NCBI GenBank assembly: GCA_017520505.1
Contig: JAFXFN010000006.1
Coordinates: 40,091-104,090, forward strand
DNA length: 64,000 bases
Source: Clostridia bacterium
Lineage (GTDB): Bacteria > Bacillota > Clostridia > Oscillospirales > CAG-272
Reading direction: 5' to 3'
In this document: in pieces, positions 16,432-26,145 of the stretch
Numbering within the stretch: the first letter of the stretch is position 1
Layout of the letters: each line of letters opens with the position of its first letter
Notes under the pieces: model-generated
Seen by the model: the letters and a program-made list of their open reading frames with translations, nothing else
Told to the model about the DNA's origin: nothing
Database searches by the model: none
Made by a program: the position numbers and the translations under genes

Positions 16432-17640
16432 TTATGCGAAAACTTTATATGAAGATATTACGGAATATCCTCTTTCCTCTAAGATCTTACAGAAGCTGTT
16501 ATATTCTTCAGCATTGAATTTATCCGTAACAAAAGCCACAACATTCTCTTCTGTAATATGTGCGCAGATGTTGAATTTCTTTTCGAAGTCCGCAACATCA
16601 CCGCCGACACGCATAAGATATGCAAATTCTCTTTCGTCCTTTGCAAGCATATCCTTTCCGTCCTTCCACGGCGCAAACTGTGACTTTGCACCCTTTCTTG
16701 CGGCAATGTCGATTATATCGGAAACAACTGCGCTTGCAGTCGGAAGCTTACCTGCGCCTCTGCCGTAGAACATAACCGTTCCTGCGGCATCCGTGTCGAC
16801 CATGATTCCGTTGAATACGTCTTCGATTCCGTAAAGCGGAACGTTGTCTGCAATACAGTAAGGCGACACTTCAAGGGAAAGCTTTTCGCCGCACATTTCG
16901 GCAACACCGAGAAGCTTTATTTTACAACCGAATGATTCAGCCGCTTCAACGTCTTTTCTCGTTATCTTCGATATACCCGTAACCTTTACGTCATCGGGGC
17001 ATACAAGACAGTCGGACATTATTGCGCCGAGAATACAGATCTTTCTGCAAGTGTCAAATCCCTCAACGTCTGCTGTGGGATCCTTTTCAGCATAGCCCTT
17101 CGCCTGTGCTTCGGAAAGCGCCGTGTCATAGCTTTTTCCGTGTGTGAACATATTGGTAAGAATATAGTTCGTAGTTCCGTTAAGGATACCTGCAATACGT
17201 GATATTCTGTTTGCGGAAAGGCACTGTGCAATGGGAGTAAGCGCAGGAATTGCACCGCCCGTGCTTGCTTCAAAGAGGTATCTTGCGCCGTTTGCTTCTG
17301 CCTTCTGCATAAGCTCAACGCCGCAGTACGCAACTATCTCCTTATTTGACGTTACAACGCTCTTTCCCTTTTCAAGCGCCATCGTTGTGAATTTATAAGC
17401 CGCACCTCTGCCGCCCATCGTTTCAACAACAACGTCAACCGTAGGATCGTTTGCGATAATTTCAAAATCCTTTACCATTTTATCAGCAAAGGGAGAATCG
17501 GGAAATTCACGTATATCGCATATATATTTGAGGTTTATTTTTTCGCCGGCATTTTTCTCTATAATATCGGCATTATTCGTCAAAAGCTCACAAACACCGC
17601 TTCCGACGGTGCCGAAGCCGATAACAGCAACATTAAGCAT
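16432..17640 (-). CDS. hom: homoserine dehydrogenase
   Basis: 402 residues. The N-terminal nucleotide-binding motif is 'VAVIGFGTVGSGV', followed by 'SVVTSNKEIVA' (which contains a conserved Lys), 'ILNGTTNYILT' and the family signature 'YGRGAGKLPTASAVVSD'. The C-terminal ~70 residues are an ACT-like regulatory tail. The enzyme reduces aspartate semialdehyde to homoserine, the branch point to threonine and methionine. An AAAGGA site lies upstream of the ATG. It has its own promoter in the region shared with glgB and no thrB/thrC beside it. Confidence 0.95.
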   Translation of the reverse strand: MLNVAVIGFGTVGSGVCELLTNNADIIEKNAGEKINLKYICDIREFPDSPFADKMVKDFEIIANDPTVDVVVETMGGRGAAYKFTTMALEKGKSVVTSNKEIVAYCGVELMQKAEANGARYLFEASTGGAIPALTPIAQCLSANRISRIAGILNGTTNYILTNMFTHGKSYDTALSEAQAKGYAEKDPTADVEGFDTCRKICILGAIMSDCLVCPDDVKVTGISKITRKDVEAAESFGCKIKLLGVAEMCGEKLSLEVSPYCIADNVPLYGIEDVFNGIMVDTDAAGTVMFYGRGAGKLPTASAVVSDIIDIAARKGAKSQFAPWKDGKDMLAKDEREFAYLMRVGGDVADFEKKFNICAHITEENVVAFVTDKFNAEEYNSFCKILEERGYSVISSYKVFA

Positions 17641-17678
17641 TTCATTTATTCCTTTCGATAATTCTATGGGATTTTGTT

Positions 17679-17707
17679 ATTTTACCATAAAAGAATGAAA
17701 AAATCAA
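17679..17707 (-). promoter_or_regulatory. hom promoter
   Basis: Minus strand TTGATT (17707-17702), 17-bp spacer, TAAAAT (17684-17679). Confidence 0.65.
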
Positions 17708-17891
17708 CAATTTATTTGTAATTTTAGTGTATAAAGCTTTAATGATGTATGATAAAACACACAAAAAACACTTATTACAATTTATTATTTCTACTCTTAA
17801 CATTTTTTTTGTGATATCATTCCATCGTCACACTGTATAAAACCGACGAAAAGATTTTTTAAAATAAATTCTTAAATGTGCATATTGGGAC
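17708..17891. other. AT-rich spacer between divergent hom and glgB promoters
   Basis: About 180 bases of very AT-rich DNA with A/C-rich and T-rich runs. I see no gene, no strong hairpin and no clear operator. An element at TGATATCAT (17812-17820) resembles an extended -10 but lacks a matching -35. Confidence 0.5.
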
Positions 17892-17920
17892 TTGTAATTT
17901 TCAATATTATGTATTATAAT
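17892..17920 (+). promoter_or_regulatory. candidate promoter of the glycogen operon
   Basis: TTGTAA (17892-17897), a 17-bp spacer and TATAAT (17915-17920), 36 bases upstream of the glgB ATG. The -35 is imperfect, which would suit a regulated operon. Confidence 0.55.
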
Positions 17921-17955
17921 ATAAATTGAGATTTTTTAACCGAAGGAGTGACATT

Positions 17956-19860
17956 ATGGCAAGAAAAAAAGAAGAGCTTGCTCCATACTTATTCCACCAG
18001 GGTACAAACTTTGAATCCTATAAGTATCTCGGGCATCACACGCTTTCAAAAGGCACTACCGTATTCAGAGTATGGGCGCCTAATGCCGATGCCGTTTACG
18101 TAACGGGTGACTTCAATAATTGGGACGAAAGCTGCCCTATGGAAAGGATCACCGACAACGGTATATGGCAGGCGGAGCTTAAACTCAAGGTACAAAACAA
18201 CGAAAAATTAAAATATAAATATAAGATAAAGCGAGGCGGAAATGAATTTTACAAAGCAGATCCATACGCTGTACATTCAGGCACACTTTCCGAAACCGCA
18301 TCATATCTTTACGAGCTGAATGAATACAATTGGACAGACAATGATTGGATGAGCTACCGCCGAAAAACCGTTTTCCGCGGTGAGTATCCGATACCGATGA
18401 ACATATACGAGGTTCACCTCGGCTCGTGGAAAAAGCACGATGACGGCTCATATCTGTCATACATTGAGCTTGCAGACGAGCTTGCGCCGTATGTAAAGCA
18501 GATGGGCTACACGCACATTGAGCTTATGCCGATAGCCGAGCATCCGTTTGACGGCTCGTGGGGATATCAGGTGTGCAATTTCTACTCACCCACCTCACGC
18601 TTCGGAACACCTGAAATGTTTATGTATTTCGTAAACAAGATGCACGAATACGGCATCGGTGTTATTATGGACTGGGTACCTGCTCACTTTCCTAAAAACG
18701 CACACGGACTTTATGAATTCGACGGCTCGCCTCTTTATGAATATCAGGGCTGGGACAGAATGGAGCATAAGGTCTGGGGCACACGCTTCTTCGACGTCGG
18801 GCGTGAAGAGGTACAGTCCTTCCTCGTTTCAAATGCGCATTACTGGTTGAAGGAATACCACATTGACGGCTTGAGAGTTGACGCCGTTGCGGCAATGCTT
18901 TATCTTGACTATGACAGAGCACCCGGCGAGTGGACACCCGCATTTGACGGCTCTAATAAAAATTATGAGTCGATCGCATTTTTCAAAAAGCTGAACTCGT
19001 CTATTGAGCTTCGCTTCCCCGATGTAATAATGGCGGCGGAGGAATCGACCGACTGGCCGATGATAACGAAGCCCGTGTCAGACGGCGGTCTCGGCTTCCA
19101 TTTCAAATGGAATATGGGCTGGATGAATGACATCACTGCTTACGTAAAGCGTGATCCCATATACAGGCAGTACCATCACACGGCACTCAATTTCTCACTT
19201 ATGTACTCATTCAACGAGAATTATATACTTCCTATTTCTCACGACGAGGTCGTACACTGCAAAAACTCCGTCATCGACAAAATGTGGGGAGATTATCATC
19301 AGAAATTTGCAGGCGCAAGACTGTTTATGACATATATGATGTGCCACCCCGGCAAAAAGCTGATGTTTATGGGAAGTGAATTCGCACAGTTCCGTGAATG
19401 GGATTACGCATCATCACTTGAATGGTTTATGCTTGACTTCCCTGCGCACAAAACATTTCATCATTTCGTTTCAAGGCTTAACCGCTTCTATCTTTCACAA
19501 AGCTCCCTTTGGGAATGTGATACGTCTTGGGACGGCTTCACGTGGATACGTGCGGATGATAACAGCGGAAATATGTCAGTCTTTACAAGACAGAACAAAA
19601 ACGGCAAAAAGCTGCTTTGCATTATGAATTTCTCGGCGTCTTACAAGGATAACTGCCCGATAGGAGTTCCCGACAGCGGTTATTGGCACGAGATTTTCTC
19701 AACAGACTCACAGGAATTCGGCGGTGGCGGATCTGTAAACGGTTCGGTGCTTGCACGTGAAATGATGTGCGACGGTCAGCCGTATGCGCTTTCAGTTGCA
19801 ATTCCCCCTCTTTCGGCAATTATTTTTGAGCAAGAAGACATAAAGATCAAAGGCGAATAA
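17956..19860 (+). CDS. glgB: 1,4-alpha-glucan branching enzyme
   Basis: 634 residues from the ATG at 17956, eight bases after AAGGAG; the longer frame starts inside the promoter. The N-terminal CBM48 domain (~20-120) contains 'FRVWAPNADAVYVTGDFNNW'. The GH13 barrel has 'GIGVIMDWVPAHFPK', 'HIDGLRVDAVAAMLYLD' (nucleophile Asp), 'VIMAAEES' (acid Glu) and 'ILPISHDEVVHCK' (transition-state Asp). It cuts alpha-1,4 glucan chains and reattaches them as alpha-1,6 branches. It is the first gene of a seven-gene operon covering glycogen synthesis and breakdown. Confidence 0.96.
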   Translation: MARKKEELAPYLFHQGTNFESYKYLGHHTLSKGTTVFRVWAPNADAVYVTGDFNNWDESCPMERITDNGIWQAELKLKVQNNEKLKYKYKIKRGGNEFYKADPYAVHSGTLSETASYLYELNEYNWTDNDWMSYRRKTVFRGEYPIPMNIYEVHLGSWKKHDDGSYLSYIELADELAPYVKQMGYTHIELMPIAEHPFDGSWGYQVCNFYSPTSRFGTPEMFMYFVNKMHEYGIGVIMDWVPAHFPKNAHGLYEFDGSPLYEYQGWDRMEHKVWGTRFFDVGREEVQSFLVSNAHYWLKEYHIDGLRVDAVAAMLYLDYDRAPGEWTPAFDGSNKNYESIAFFKKLNSSIELRFPDVIMAAEESTDWPMITKPVSDGGLGFHFKWNMGWMNDITAYVKRDPIYRQYHHTALNFSLMYSFNENYILPISHDEVVHCKNSVIDKMWGDYHQKFAGARLFMTYMMCHPGKKLMFMGSEFAQFREWDYASSLEWFMLDFPAHKTFHHFVSRLNRFYLSQSSLWECDTSWDGFTWIRADDNSGNMSVFTRQNKNGKKLLCIMNFSASYKDNCPIGVPDSGYWHEIFSTDSQEFGGGGSVNGSVLAREMMCDGQPYALSVAIPPLSAIIFEQEDIKIKGE

Positions 19861-19884
19861 AATAAATCGTAAAGGAGAACATCA

Positions 19885-21099
19885 ATGTTCAAGAAAAAAG
19901 AATGTGTTGCCATGCTTCTGGCAGGCGGTCAGGGCAGCAGGCTTTACACACTGACGGAAAAAACCGCAAAGCCCGCCGTTGTTTTCGGCGGAAAGTACAG
20001 AATCATTGACTTCACTCTTTCCAACTGCGTAAATTCGGGCATCGATACTGTCGGAGTTCTTACACAGTATCAGCCTCTGGTGCTCAATGAGTACATCGGA
20101 AACGGACAGCCCTGGGACCTTGACAAAACATACGGCGGTGCTATGGTGCTTCCTCCATATCAGCGTCAGAAGGGCGCTGACTGGTACAGCGGCACGGCAA
20201 ATGCAATTTATCAGAACATCGACTTCATCGCAAGATATGATCCCGACTACGTACTTATCCTCTCGGGTGACCACATTTACAAGATGGATTACTATGCGAT
20301 GCTCGACTATCACAAGAAAAACAATGCAGACTGCACGATAGCCGTTATAGACGTACCGCTTGCAGAGGCAAGCCGTTTCGGCATCATGAACACAAATGAT
20401 GACGGCTCTATCTATCAGTTTGAGGAAAAGCCGAAGGAGCCCAAGAGTACGAAGGCTTCAATGGGTATTTATATATTCAACAAGCAGAAGCTGTTTGATT
20501 ATCTTACAGCCGACGAGGCTGATCCTAACTCATCAAAGGACTTCGGTAAGAACATAATCCCCGCAATGCTTGAAGGCGGTGAGCGTATGTTTGCATATCC
20601 CTTCAGCGGTTATTGGAAAGACGTCGGAACGATCTCAAGCCTTTGGGAAGCAAATATGGATCTTCTCGGCGAGCAGCCTGTATTCAACCTCAAGGAGCCT
20701 TCCTGGAGAATATACTCACGAAATTCAACAGAGCCCCCGCACTACACAGGCGATAATTCAATTATCGTCAACTCTCTGATAACAGAAGGCTGTGAGATAT
20801 ACGGACGTGTTGAAAACTCCGTGCTTTCAAACGGCGTTACTGTGGAAGCCGGTGCTGTTGTCAAAGACAGCGTAATTATGGAAGGAACAGTAATAAAATC
20901 GGGCGCTGTTGTAAACTATACCGTAATGGACGGCAACACAGTGGTCGGATGCGGCTGTTCTGTCGGAGGCAGCAAAGAAAACGGCGAGATAACACTTGTC
21001 GGCGGCGGTCTTAAAATTCCCGACGGCACCGTCATTGAGCCGGGCAAAATGATAAACGAAAGTTCTCTTAAAGAGCTTACCGAAAAGGAGGATAAATAA
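19885..21099 (+). CDS. glgC: glucose-1-phosphate adenylyltransferase, catalytic subunit
   Basis: 404 residues, with AAAGGAGA eight bases upstream. The nucleotide-binding loop is '[18 protein letters not shown]', followed by '[19 protein letters not shown]', '[13 protein letters not shown]', '[14 protein letters not shown]' and the left-handed beta-helix C-terminus. It makes ADP-glucose from ATP and glucose-1-phosphate, the committing step of glycogen synthesis. It is followed after a single base by glgD, its paralogous partner, a pairing typical of Firmicutes. Confidence 0.96.
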   Translation: MFKKKECVAMLLAGGQGSRLYTLTEKTAKPAVVFGGKYRIIDFTLSNCVNSGIDTVGVLTQYQPLVLNEYIGNGQPWDLDKTYGGAMVLPPYQRQKGADWYSGTANAIYQNIDFIARYDPDYVLILSGDHIYKMDYYAMLDYHKKNNADCTIAVIDVPLAEASRFGIMNTNDDGSIYQFEEKPKEPKSTKASMGIYIFNKQKLFDYLTADEADPNSSKDFGKNIIPAMLEGGERMFAYPFSGYWKDVGTISSLWEANMDLLGEQPVFNLKEPSWRIYSRNSTEPPHYTGDNSIIVNSLITEGCEIYGRVENSVLSNGVTVEAGAVVKDSVIMEGTVIKSGAVVNYTVMDGNTVVGCGCSVGGSKENGEITLVGGGLKIPDGTVIEPGKMINESSLKELTEKEDK

Positions 21100-21100
21100 T

Positions 21101-22231
21101 ATGTCTGCAGTTGGTATAATATTTTCAAATGTCCACGACAGAAACATCCCCGAGCTTACACAGATGAGAACAATGGCGTCTGTTCCCTACGGTTGCCGTT
21201 ACAGATTCATTGACTTTGCACTTTCCAACATGGTAAACTCCGGCATACAGAAGGTCGGTGTTATCACACAGTCAAACTACCAGTCACTTATGGACCATAT
21301 AGGAAACGGAAAGGACTGGGACCTTGCCTCCCGTTCGGGCGGTATCAAAATACTTCCGCCGCACATAACAGCTTTTGCAAGCACATCGAGATTGAGCTTT
21401 GCAACGAGACTTTCCGGACTTATAAACAGCTTGCACTTCATCGAAAGATGTAAGGAAGATTATGTCGTAATGTCCGACTGCGACGTTATATGCAACATTG
21501 ATTTCAGAAAGCTTATCGATGCTCACGAGGAAACGGGAGCTGACATAACGATAGCTGTTAAAAACGTAGTGCTCAATTCCGAATCCTGCAAAAAGAACGT
21601 TATCATAAATTCCGATGACGAGGGACGTGCGAAGGACATTTTCGTTTACCCCACGGAAAAGACGGGCGCACACGACATAAGCCTTAACATTATGGTTATG
21701 AAGCGTGAATTCTTACATTCTATCATTCACGATTCAAAGGCACACGACTACACAAGCTTTAACTCCGACATCATAGCAAGAAACATAAATTCTTATAAAA
21801 TAATGACGTATAAATACGACGGTTATTTCGCTTGCGTTTCATCGTTTGCGGAATACTACTCCTCATCAATGGAGCTTTTGAAGCCTGACGTAAGAAATGC
21901 ACTTTTCAACATCAAGGACCGTCCCGTGCTTACAAAGGTAAGAAACTCTTCCCCCACAAGATACGGCAACAATTCCTCCGTCAAGAATTCTCTTATTGCC
22001 GACGGATGTGTAATCGAAGGAACTGTTGAAAACTCCATCATATTCAGAGGTGTCAAGGTCAGCCGAGGCACTTGCGTAAAGAATTCAATCATTATGCAGG
22101 ACTGCGAAATAGGCGAAAACGTTGTTATAAACTGCTCCGTGCTTGACAAAAATGTTGTCGTGCGTGACTGCCGTGTGCTTTCAGGCCACGAAACAAAGCC
22201 GTATTTTGCCGAAAAAGGCATAATGATATAA
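21101..22231 (+). CDS. glgD: glucose-1-phosphate adenylyltransferase regulatory subunit
   Basis: 376 residues, paralogous to GlgC. The GlgC glycine-rich ATP loop is replaced by 'IIFSNVHDRNIPELTQMR', the usual mark of the non-catalytic GlgD subunit, while 'YRFIDFALSNMVNSGI', 'SLMDHIGNGKDWDL' and the beta-helix end are kept. In other Firmicutes GlgD joins GlgC in a heterotetramer and raises its activity. The ATG follows the glgC stop by one base, so translation is coupled and equal amounts are likely. Confidence 0.94.
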   Translation: MSAVGIIFSNVHDRNIPELTQMRTMASVPYGCRYRFIDFALSNMVNSGIQKVGVITQSNYQSLMDHIGNGKDWDLASRSGGIKILPPHITAFASTSRLSFATRLSGLINSLHFIERCKEDYVVMSDCDVICNIDFRKLIDAHEETGADITIAVKNVVLNSESCKKNVIINSDDEGRAKDIFVYPTEKTGAHDISLNIMVMKREFLHSIIHDSKAHDYTSFNSDIIARNINSYKIMTYKYDGYFACVSSFAEYYSSSMELLKPDVRNALFNIKDRPVLTKVRNSSPTRYGNNSSVKNSLIADGCVIEGTVENSIIFRGVKVSRGTCVKNSIIMQDCEIGENVVINCSVLDKNVVVRDCRVLSGHETKPYFAEKGIMI

Positions 22232-22259
22232 TTACAATCCGAAAGGAACGGATACAGTA

Positions 22260-23702
22260 ATGAAAAAGATATTATATGTTGCAACAGAAGCACTTCCGTT
22301 TGCATCGTCGGGCGGTCTTGGCGACGTTATCGGCTCACTTCCCCTTGCAGTGAAAAAGGCTTCTCCCGAAGATGACGTACGTGTTGTCCTTCCCCTTTAC
22401 TCCGCAGTATCGGGGGCATACCGGGAAAAGATGAAAAAGGAATGTGAATTTGACGTATCGCTTTCTTGGCGCCGTCAGTATGCGGGGCTTTACAGCTACG
22501 ACCTTGACGGAGTTATCTATTATTTTATAGATAATGAATATTACTTTAAGAGAAGTTCGCTTTACGGTGACTTTGACGACGGTGAAAGATTTGCTTATTT
22601 CTGCTCGGCAGTTATAAAAATGATGGAAATGACGGGCTTTTATCCCGACGTCCTCCACGCAAACGACTGGCAGAGCGCACTTTCCGTAATATATCTCAAA
22701 ACGATATATAAGAATTGGGAAAATTACCGTAATATCAAAACGGTATTCTCCATTCACAATATCGCATTCCAGGGAAAATACGGCTTCGACATACTTGAAG
22801 ACGTGTTCGGCCTCGGACAAAACGAGCGTGAGATAGTTGAATACAGCGGATGCATCAACCTTATGAAGGGTGCTATCGTTTGCTGTGATGTTCTTATGAC
22901 GGTAAGCGAAAAATACGCTGAGGAAATTCAGTCTTCAGCCTACGCTCACGGTCTTGAATATATGACGCGCCTTTACGCAGGTAAGACCTGCGGTGTGCTC
23001 AACGGCATCGATATGGATTATTACGATCCGAATACCGATACGGCAATAGTGAAAAACTACACCTGGAGATCATCGGGCAGAAAGGCAGACAACAAGCTTG
23101 AGCTTCAAAAGTCATTGGGGCTTCCCGAAAGAGCCGACGTACCGATGGTATCCGTCATCTCCCGTCTTACAGAGCAAAAGGGGCTTGACCTTGTAAAGGC
23201 TGTTATCGACGAGGTGCTTACAGACGATATACAGCTCGTTATACTCGGCAAGGGCGACTACGAATACGAGGACTTCTTCTATCACCTGCAGGAAAGACAT
23301 CCCGATAAGGTGCGTACGTTGCTTCTTTACAACAAAGACATTTCAAAGAAGATATACGCATCATCAGATGTATTTCTCATGCCCTCAAAAACAGAGCCGT
23401 GCGGTCTTTCACAGATGATCGCATCACGTTATGGCGCAATTCCCGTTGTAAGGGAGACCGGCGGTCTTTACGACTCCATCAAGCCGTATATTGAAAACGA
23501 AGACGGAACCTTCACGGGCGACGGCTTCACGTTCGCAAATTATAACGCTCACGATATGATGTACACGTTGCGTCTTGCAATCTCGCTTTACAGAGATGAA
23601 AGCAAGCGTACAGCACTTGTCAAAAAGATAATGCGCCGTGACTTCTCTTGGGAAGTATCGGCAGTAAAATATCTTGAAATATATAATGAATTAACAAAGT
23701 AA
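22260..23702 (+). CDS. glgA: glycogen synthase (ADP-glucose type)
   Basis: 480 residues, a GT5 enzyme with two Rossmann domains. The N-terminus reads 'YVATEALPFASSGGLGDVIG'; the Lys of the usual KxGGL motif is replaced by Ser. Other landmarks are 'DVLHANDWQSAL', 'SIHNIAFQGKYG', 'VLNGIDMDYYDP', 'SRLTEQKGLDLV' and 'PSKTEPCGLSQMIASRYG'. It transfers glucose from ADP-glucose to the growing alpha-1,4 chain. GAAAGGAAC precedes the ATG. It lies between glgD and glgP within the operon. Confidence 0.95.
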   Translation: MKKILYVATEALPFASSGGLGDVIGSLPLAVKKASPEDDVRVVLPLYSAVSGAYREKMKKECEFDVSLSWRRQYAGLYSYDLDGVIYYFIDNEYYFKRSSLYGDFDDGERFAYFCSAVIKMMEMTGFYPDVLHANDWQSALSVIYLKTIYKNWENYRNIKTVFSIHNIAFQGKYGFDILEDVFGLGQNEREIVEYSGCINLMKGAIVCCDVLMTVSEKYAEEIQSSAYAHGLEYMTRLYAGKTCGVLNGIDMDYYDPNTDTAIVKNYTWRSSGRKADNKLELQKSLGLPERADVPMVSVISRLTEQKGLDLVKAVIDEVLTDDIQLVILGKGDYEYEDFFYHLQERHPDKVRTLLLYNKDISKKIYASSDVFLMPSKTEPCGLSQMIASRYGAIPVVRETGGLYDSIKPYIENEDGTFTGDGFTFANYNAHDMMYTLRLAISLYRDESKRTALVKKIMRRDFSWEVSAVKYLEIYNELTK

Positions 23703-23718
23703 AAGGAATTTTCTACCA

Positions 23719-26142
23719 ATGGCAACAAACAAAGAACTCGAAATCAAAAATAACATTATCACAAAGCTAACACACAACTTCGGTATAACACCCGATCAGG
23801 CACTTGACGAACAGATGTACCATGCAACACTTCTGACAATAAGAGATATTCTTATGCAGAAAAATGCGGAATTTGAAAAGGAAGTACAGGAAAAATCCGC
23901 AAAGCGTGTATATTACATGTGCATGGAATTTCTCATCGGTCCTTCGCTTAAAAACAATCTTATGAACCTCGGTCTTTATTCAGAATACAGCCGTGTTCTT
24001 AAGGACTTTGGATTTTCGCTTGAAAAGTTCATCAAGCGTGAGGATGACCCCGCACTCGGTAACGGAGGTCTCGGAAGACTTGCATCGTGCTTTATGGACG
24101 GTCTTTCATCGCTTGACTATCCGGCATACGGTTATTCGCTTTGCTATGATTACGGTCTGTTCAAGCAGAAGATCGTTGACGGTGAACAGTACGAATTGCC
24201 CGACGTTTGGCTTCCCACAGGTGAAACATGGCTCGTTCCGAGAAACGACCTTGCTTACACCGTAAAATTCGGCGGTTCTGTGAAAGAATATTGGCACAAC
24301 GGCAAAATGCTTGTTGATTATGTTGACTGTGACGAGGTGCGTGCAATTCCCTACGATATGATGATATCGGGTGCTGACTCCAAGGCAGTAAACATTCTCC
24401 GTCTGTGGCGTGCAACAGATGCATCAAAATTCAACATGAAGCTGTTTTCACAGGGACAGTATATAAAGGCCCTTGAGGAAAACACGAACGCAGAAGTAAT
24501 TTCAAAGGTGCTTTATCCCTCTGACAACCACTACGAGGGTAAACAGCTCCGTCTTACCCAGCAGTACTTCCTCGTTTCCGCATCGCTTCAGTGCATACTG
24601 AACGAGCATCTTGAACAGTACGGCACGCTCGACAACCTTGCCGACAAGGTAGCAATTCACATAAACGATACTCACCCTGCGCTCTGCGTACCTGAGCTTA
24701 TGCGTATTTTACTTGACGAATGTGCTTATGACTGGGATCACGCTTGGGATATTGTAACAAAGACGATGTCTTATACAAACCACACGGTTCTTCCCGAAGC
24801 GCTTGAAACATGGGGCGAGGGTATATTCAAGCTCAAGCTTCCCAGAATTTATACGATCATTTGCGAGATCAACCGCCGCTTCTGTGAATCCGTACGCAAC
24901 TTCTGCGGTAACGAGGACACAGTTGCACGTATGTCGATAATCGGCTACAATCAGGTAAGAATGGCTAACCTTTCCATTGTCGGCTCACACCACGTAAACG
25001 GTGTCTCGGGACTTCACTCAGACATTCTTAAAAAGACTATCTTCTCTGATTTCTACGCTATGACTCCCGAAAAGTTCACGAATGTAACAAACGGTATTGC
25101 TCACCGCCGTTGGCTGTGCTACAGCAACCCCGGTCTTGCAAACCTGCTTGACAGCACGATAGGTCCCGAATACAGACATTCACCGTGGGAGCTTGAAAAG
25201 TTCGCTGAATACAAGGACGATGCAGGCGTTCAGGCTAAGCTTGAGCAGATAAAGAGAGATAACAAGGAAAGATTTTCCAAGTTCCTTTTAGGCAATCAGA
25301 AAACACTTGCGCTTGACTGCGATTCAATATTCGACGTACAGATCAAGCGTATGCACGAGTATAAGCGTCAGCTTCTCAACGTGCTTCGTATTATCAACAT
25401 CTACAACAAGCTTCTCGAAAATCCCGATCTTGAAATGCGCCCCGTAACATTCATTTTCGGCGCAAAGGCTGCTCCCGGTTACTACCGTGCAAAGCAGACC
25501 ATCAAGCTTATCACGCACATTGCGGCTGAGATCGAAAAGAATCCCAAGATAAGACAGAAGCTCCGTGTTGTTTTCCTTGAGAACTACTGTGTATCGGCGG
25601 CTGAAATTCTTATTCCCTCTGCCGACATCAGTGAGCAGATCTCTCTTGCAGGTAAGGAAGCAAGCGGTACGGGTAATATGAAGCTTATGATAAACGGTGC
25701 GCTCACTATCGGTACGCTTGACGGTGCAAATGTAGAAATGCACGAATCCGTAGGTGATGACAACTTCTTCCTGTTCGGTCTTACCGCTGACGAGGTTGAA
25801 AAGGTATGGAGAGAGGGCTATCGCTCCAACGTTTACTATACACAGAGCGAAACTCTCAAGGAAATAATAAACACTCTCAACAGAGGCTTCAACGGCGTTT
25901 CCTTCTCCGATTTCTCCAACTATCTGCTGTTTGACGGCGGTGTTCCCGATCCTTATATGTGCTTTGCAGACTTCAACTCATACAATGCCGTTCATAACAA
26001 TATGGACAAGGTATATGAGGACAGAGCAAAGTGGCTTTCAATGAGTGCTGCCAACATTGCGGGCGCAGGCAGATTTGCCGCTGACCGTGCTGTTAAAGAA
26101 TATGCAGACAACATCTGGCACGCTGAACAGATAAAGGATTAA
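23719..26142 (+). CDS. glgP: glycogen/maltodextrin phosphorylase
   Basis: 807 residues, the standard GT35 length. It contains 'EDDPALGNGGLGRLASCFMD', 'HINDTHPALCVPELMRILLD', 'TNHTVLPEALETW' and the pyridoxal-phosphate region 'EASGTGNMKLMINGALTIG' with the cofactor Lys. The enzyme releases glucose-1-phosphate from alpha-1,4 glucan ends. Placing breakdown in the same operon as synthesis suggests turnover rather than simple storage. The ribosome binding site is AAAGGA about 12 bases upstream, a rather long spacing. Confidence 0.96.
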   Translation: MATNKELEIKNNIITKLTHNFGITPDQALDEQMYHATLLTIRDILMQKNAEFEKEVQEKSAKRVYYMCMEFLIGPSLKNNLMNLGLYSEYSRVLKDFGFSLEKFIKREDDPALGNGGLGRLASCFMDGLSSLDYPAYGYSLCYDYGLFKQKIVDGEQYELPDVWLPTGETWLVPRNDLAYTVKFGGSVKEYWHNGKMLVDYVDCDEVRAIPYDMMISGADSKAVNILRLWRATDASKFNMKLFSQGQYIKALEENTNAEVISKVLYPSDNHYEGKQLRLTQQYFLVSASLQCILNEHLEQYGTLDNLADKVAIHINDTHPALCVPELMRILLDECAYDWDHAWDIVTKTMSYTNHTVLPEALETWGEGIFKLKLPRIYTIICEINRRFCESVRNFCGNEDTVARMSIIGYNQVRMANLSIVGSHHVNGVSGLHSDILKKTIFSDFYAMTPEKFTNVTNGIAHRRWLCYSNPGLANLLDSTIGPEYRHSPWELEKFAEYKDDAGVQAKLEQIKRDNKERFSKFLLGNQKTLALDCDSIFDVQIKRMHEYKRQLLNVLRIINIYNKLLENPDLEMRPVTFIFGAKAAPGYYRAKQTIKLITHIAAEIEKNPKIRQKLRVVFLENYCVSAAEILIPSADISEQISLAGKEASGTGNMKLMINGALTIGTLDGANVEMHESVGDDNFFLFGLTADEVEKVWREGYRSNVYYTQSETLKEIINTLNRGFNGVSFSDFSNYLLFDGGVPDPYMCFADFNSYNAVHNNMDKVYEDRAKWLSMSAANIAGAGRFAADRAVKEYADNIWHAEQIKD

Positions 26143-26145
26143 TTT

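Noticed and set aside
22335..22820. 161-codon minus-strand open frame within glgA
   Set aside because: It is antisense to a clearly functional enzyme with all its motifs and has no start signals.
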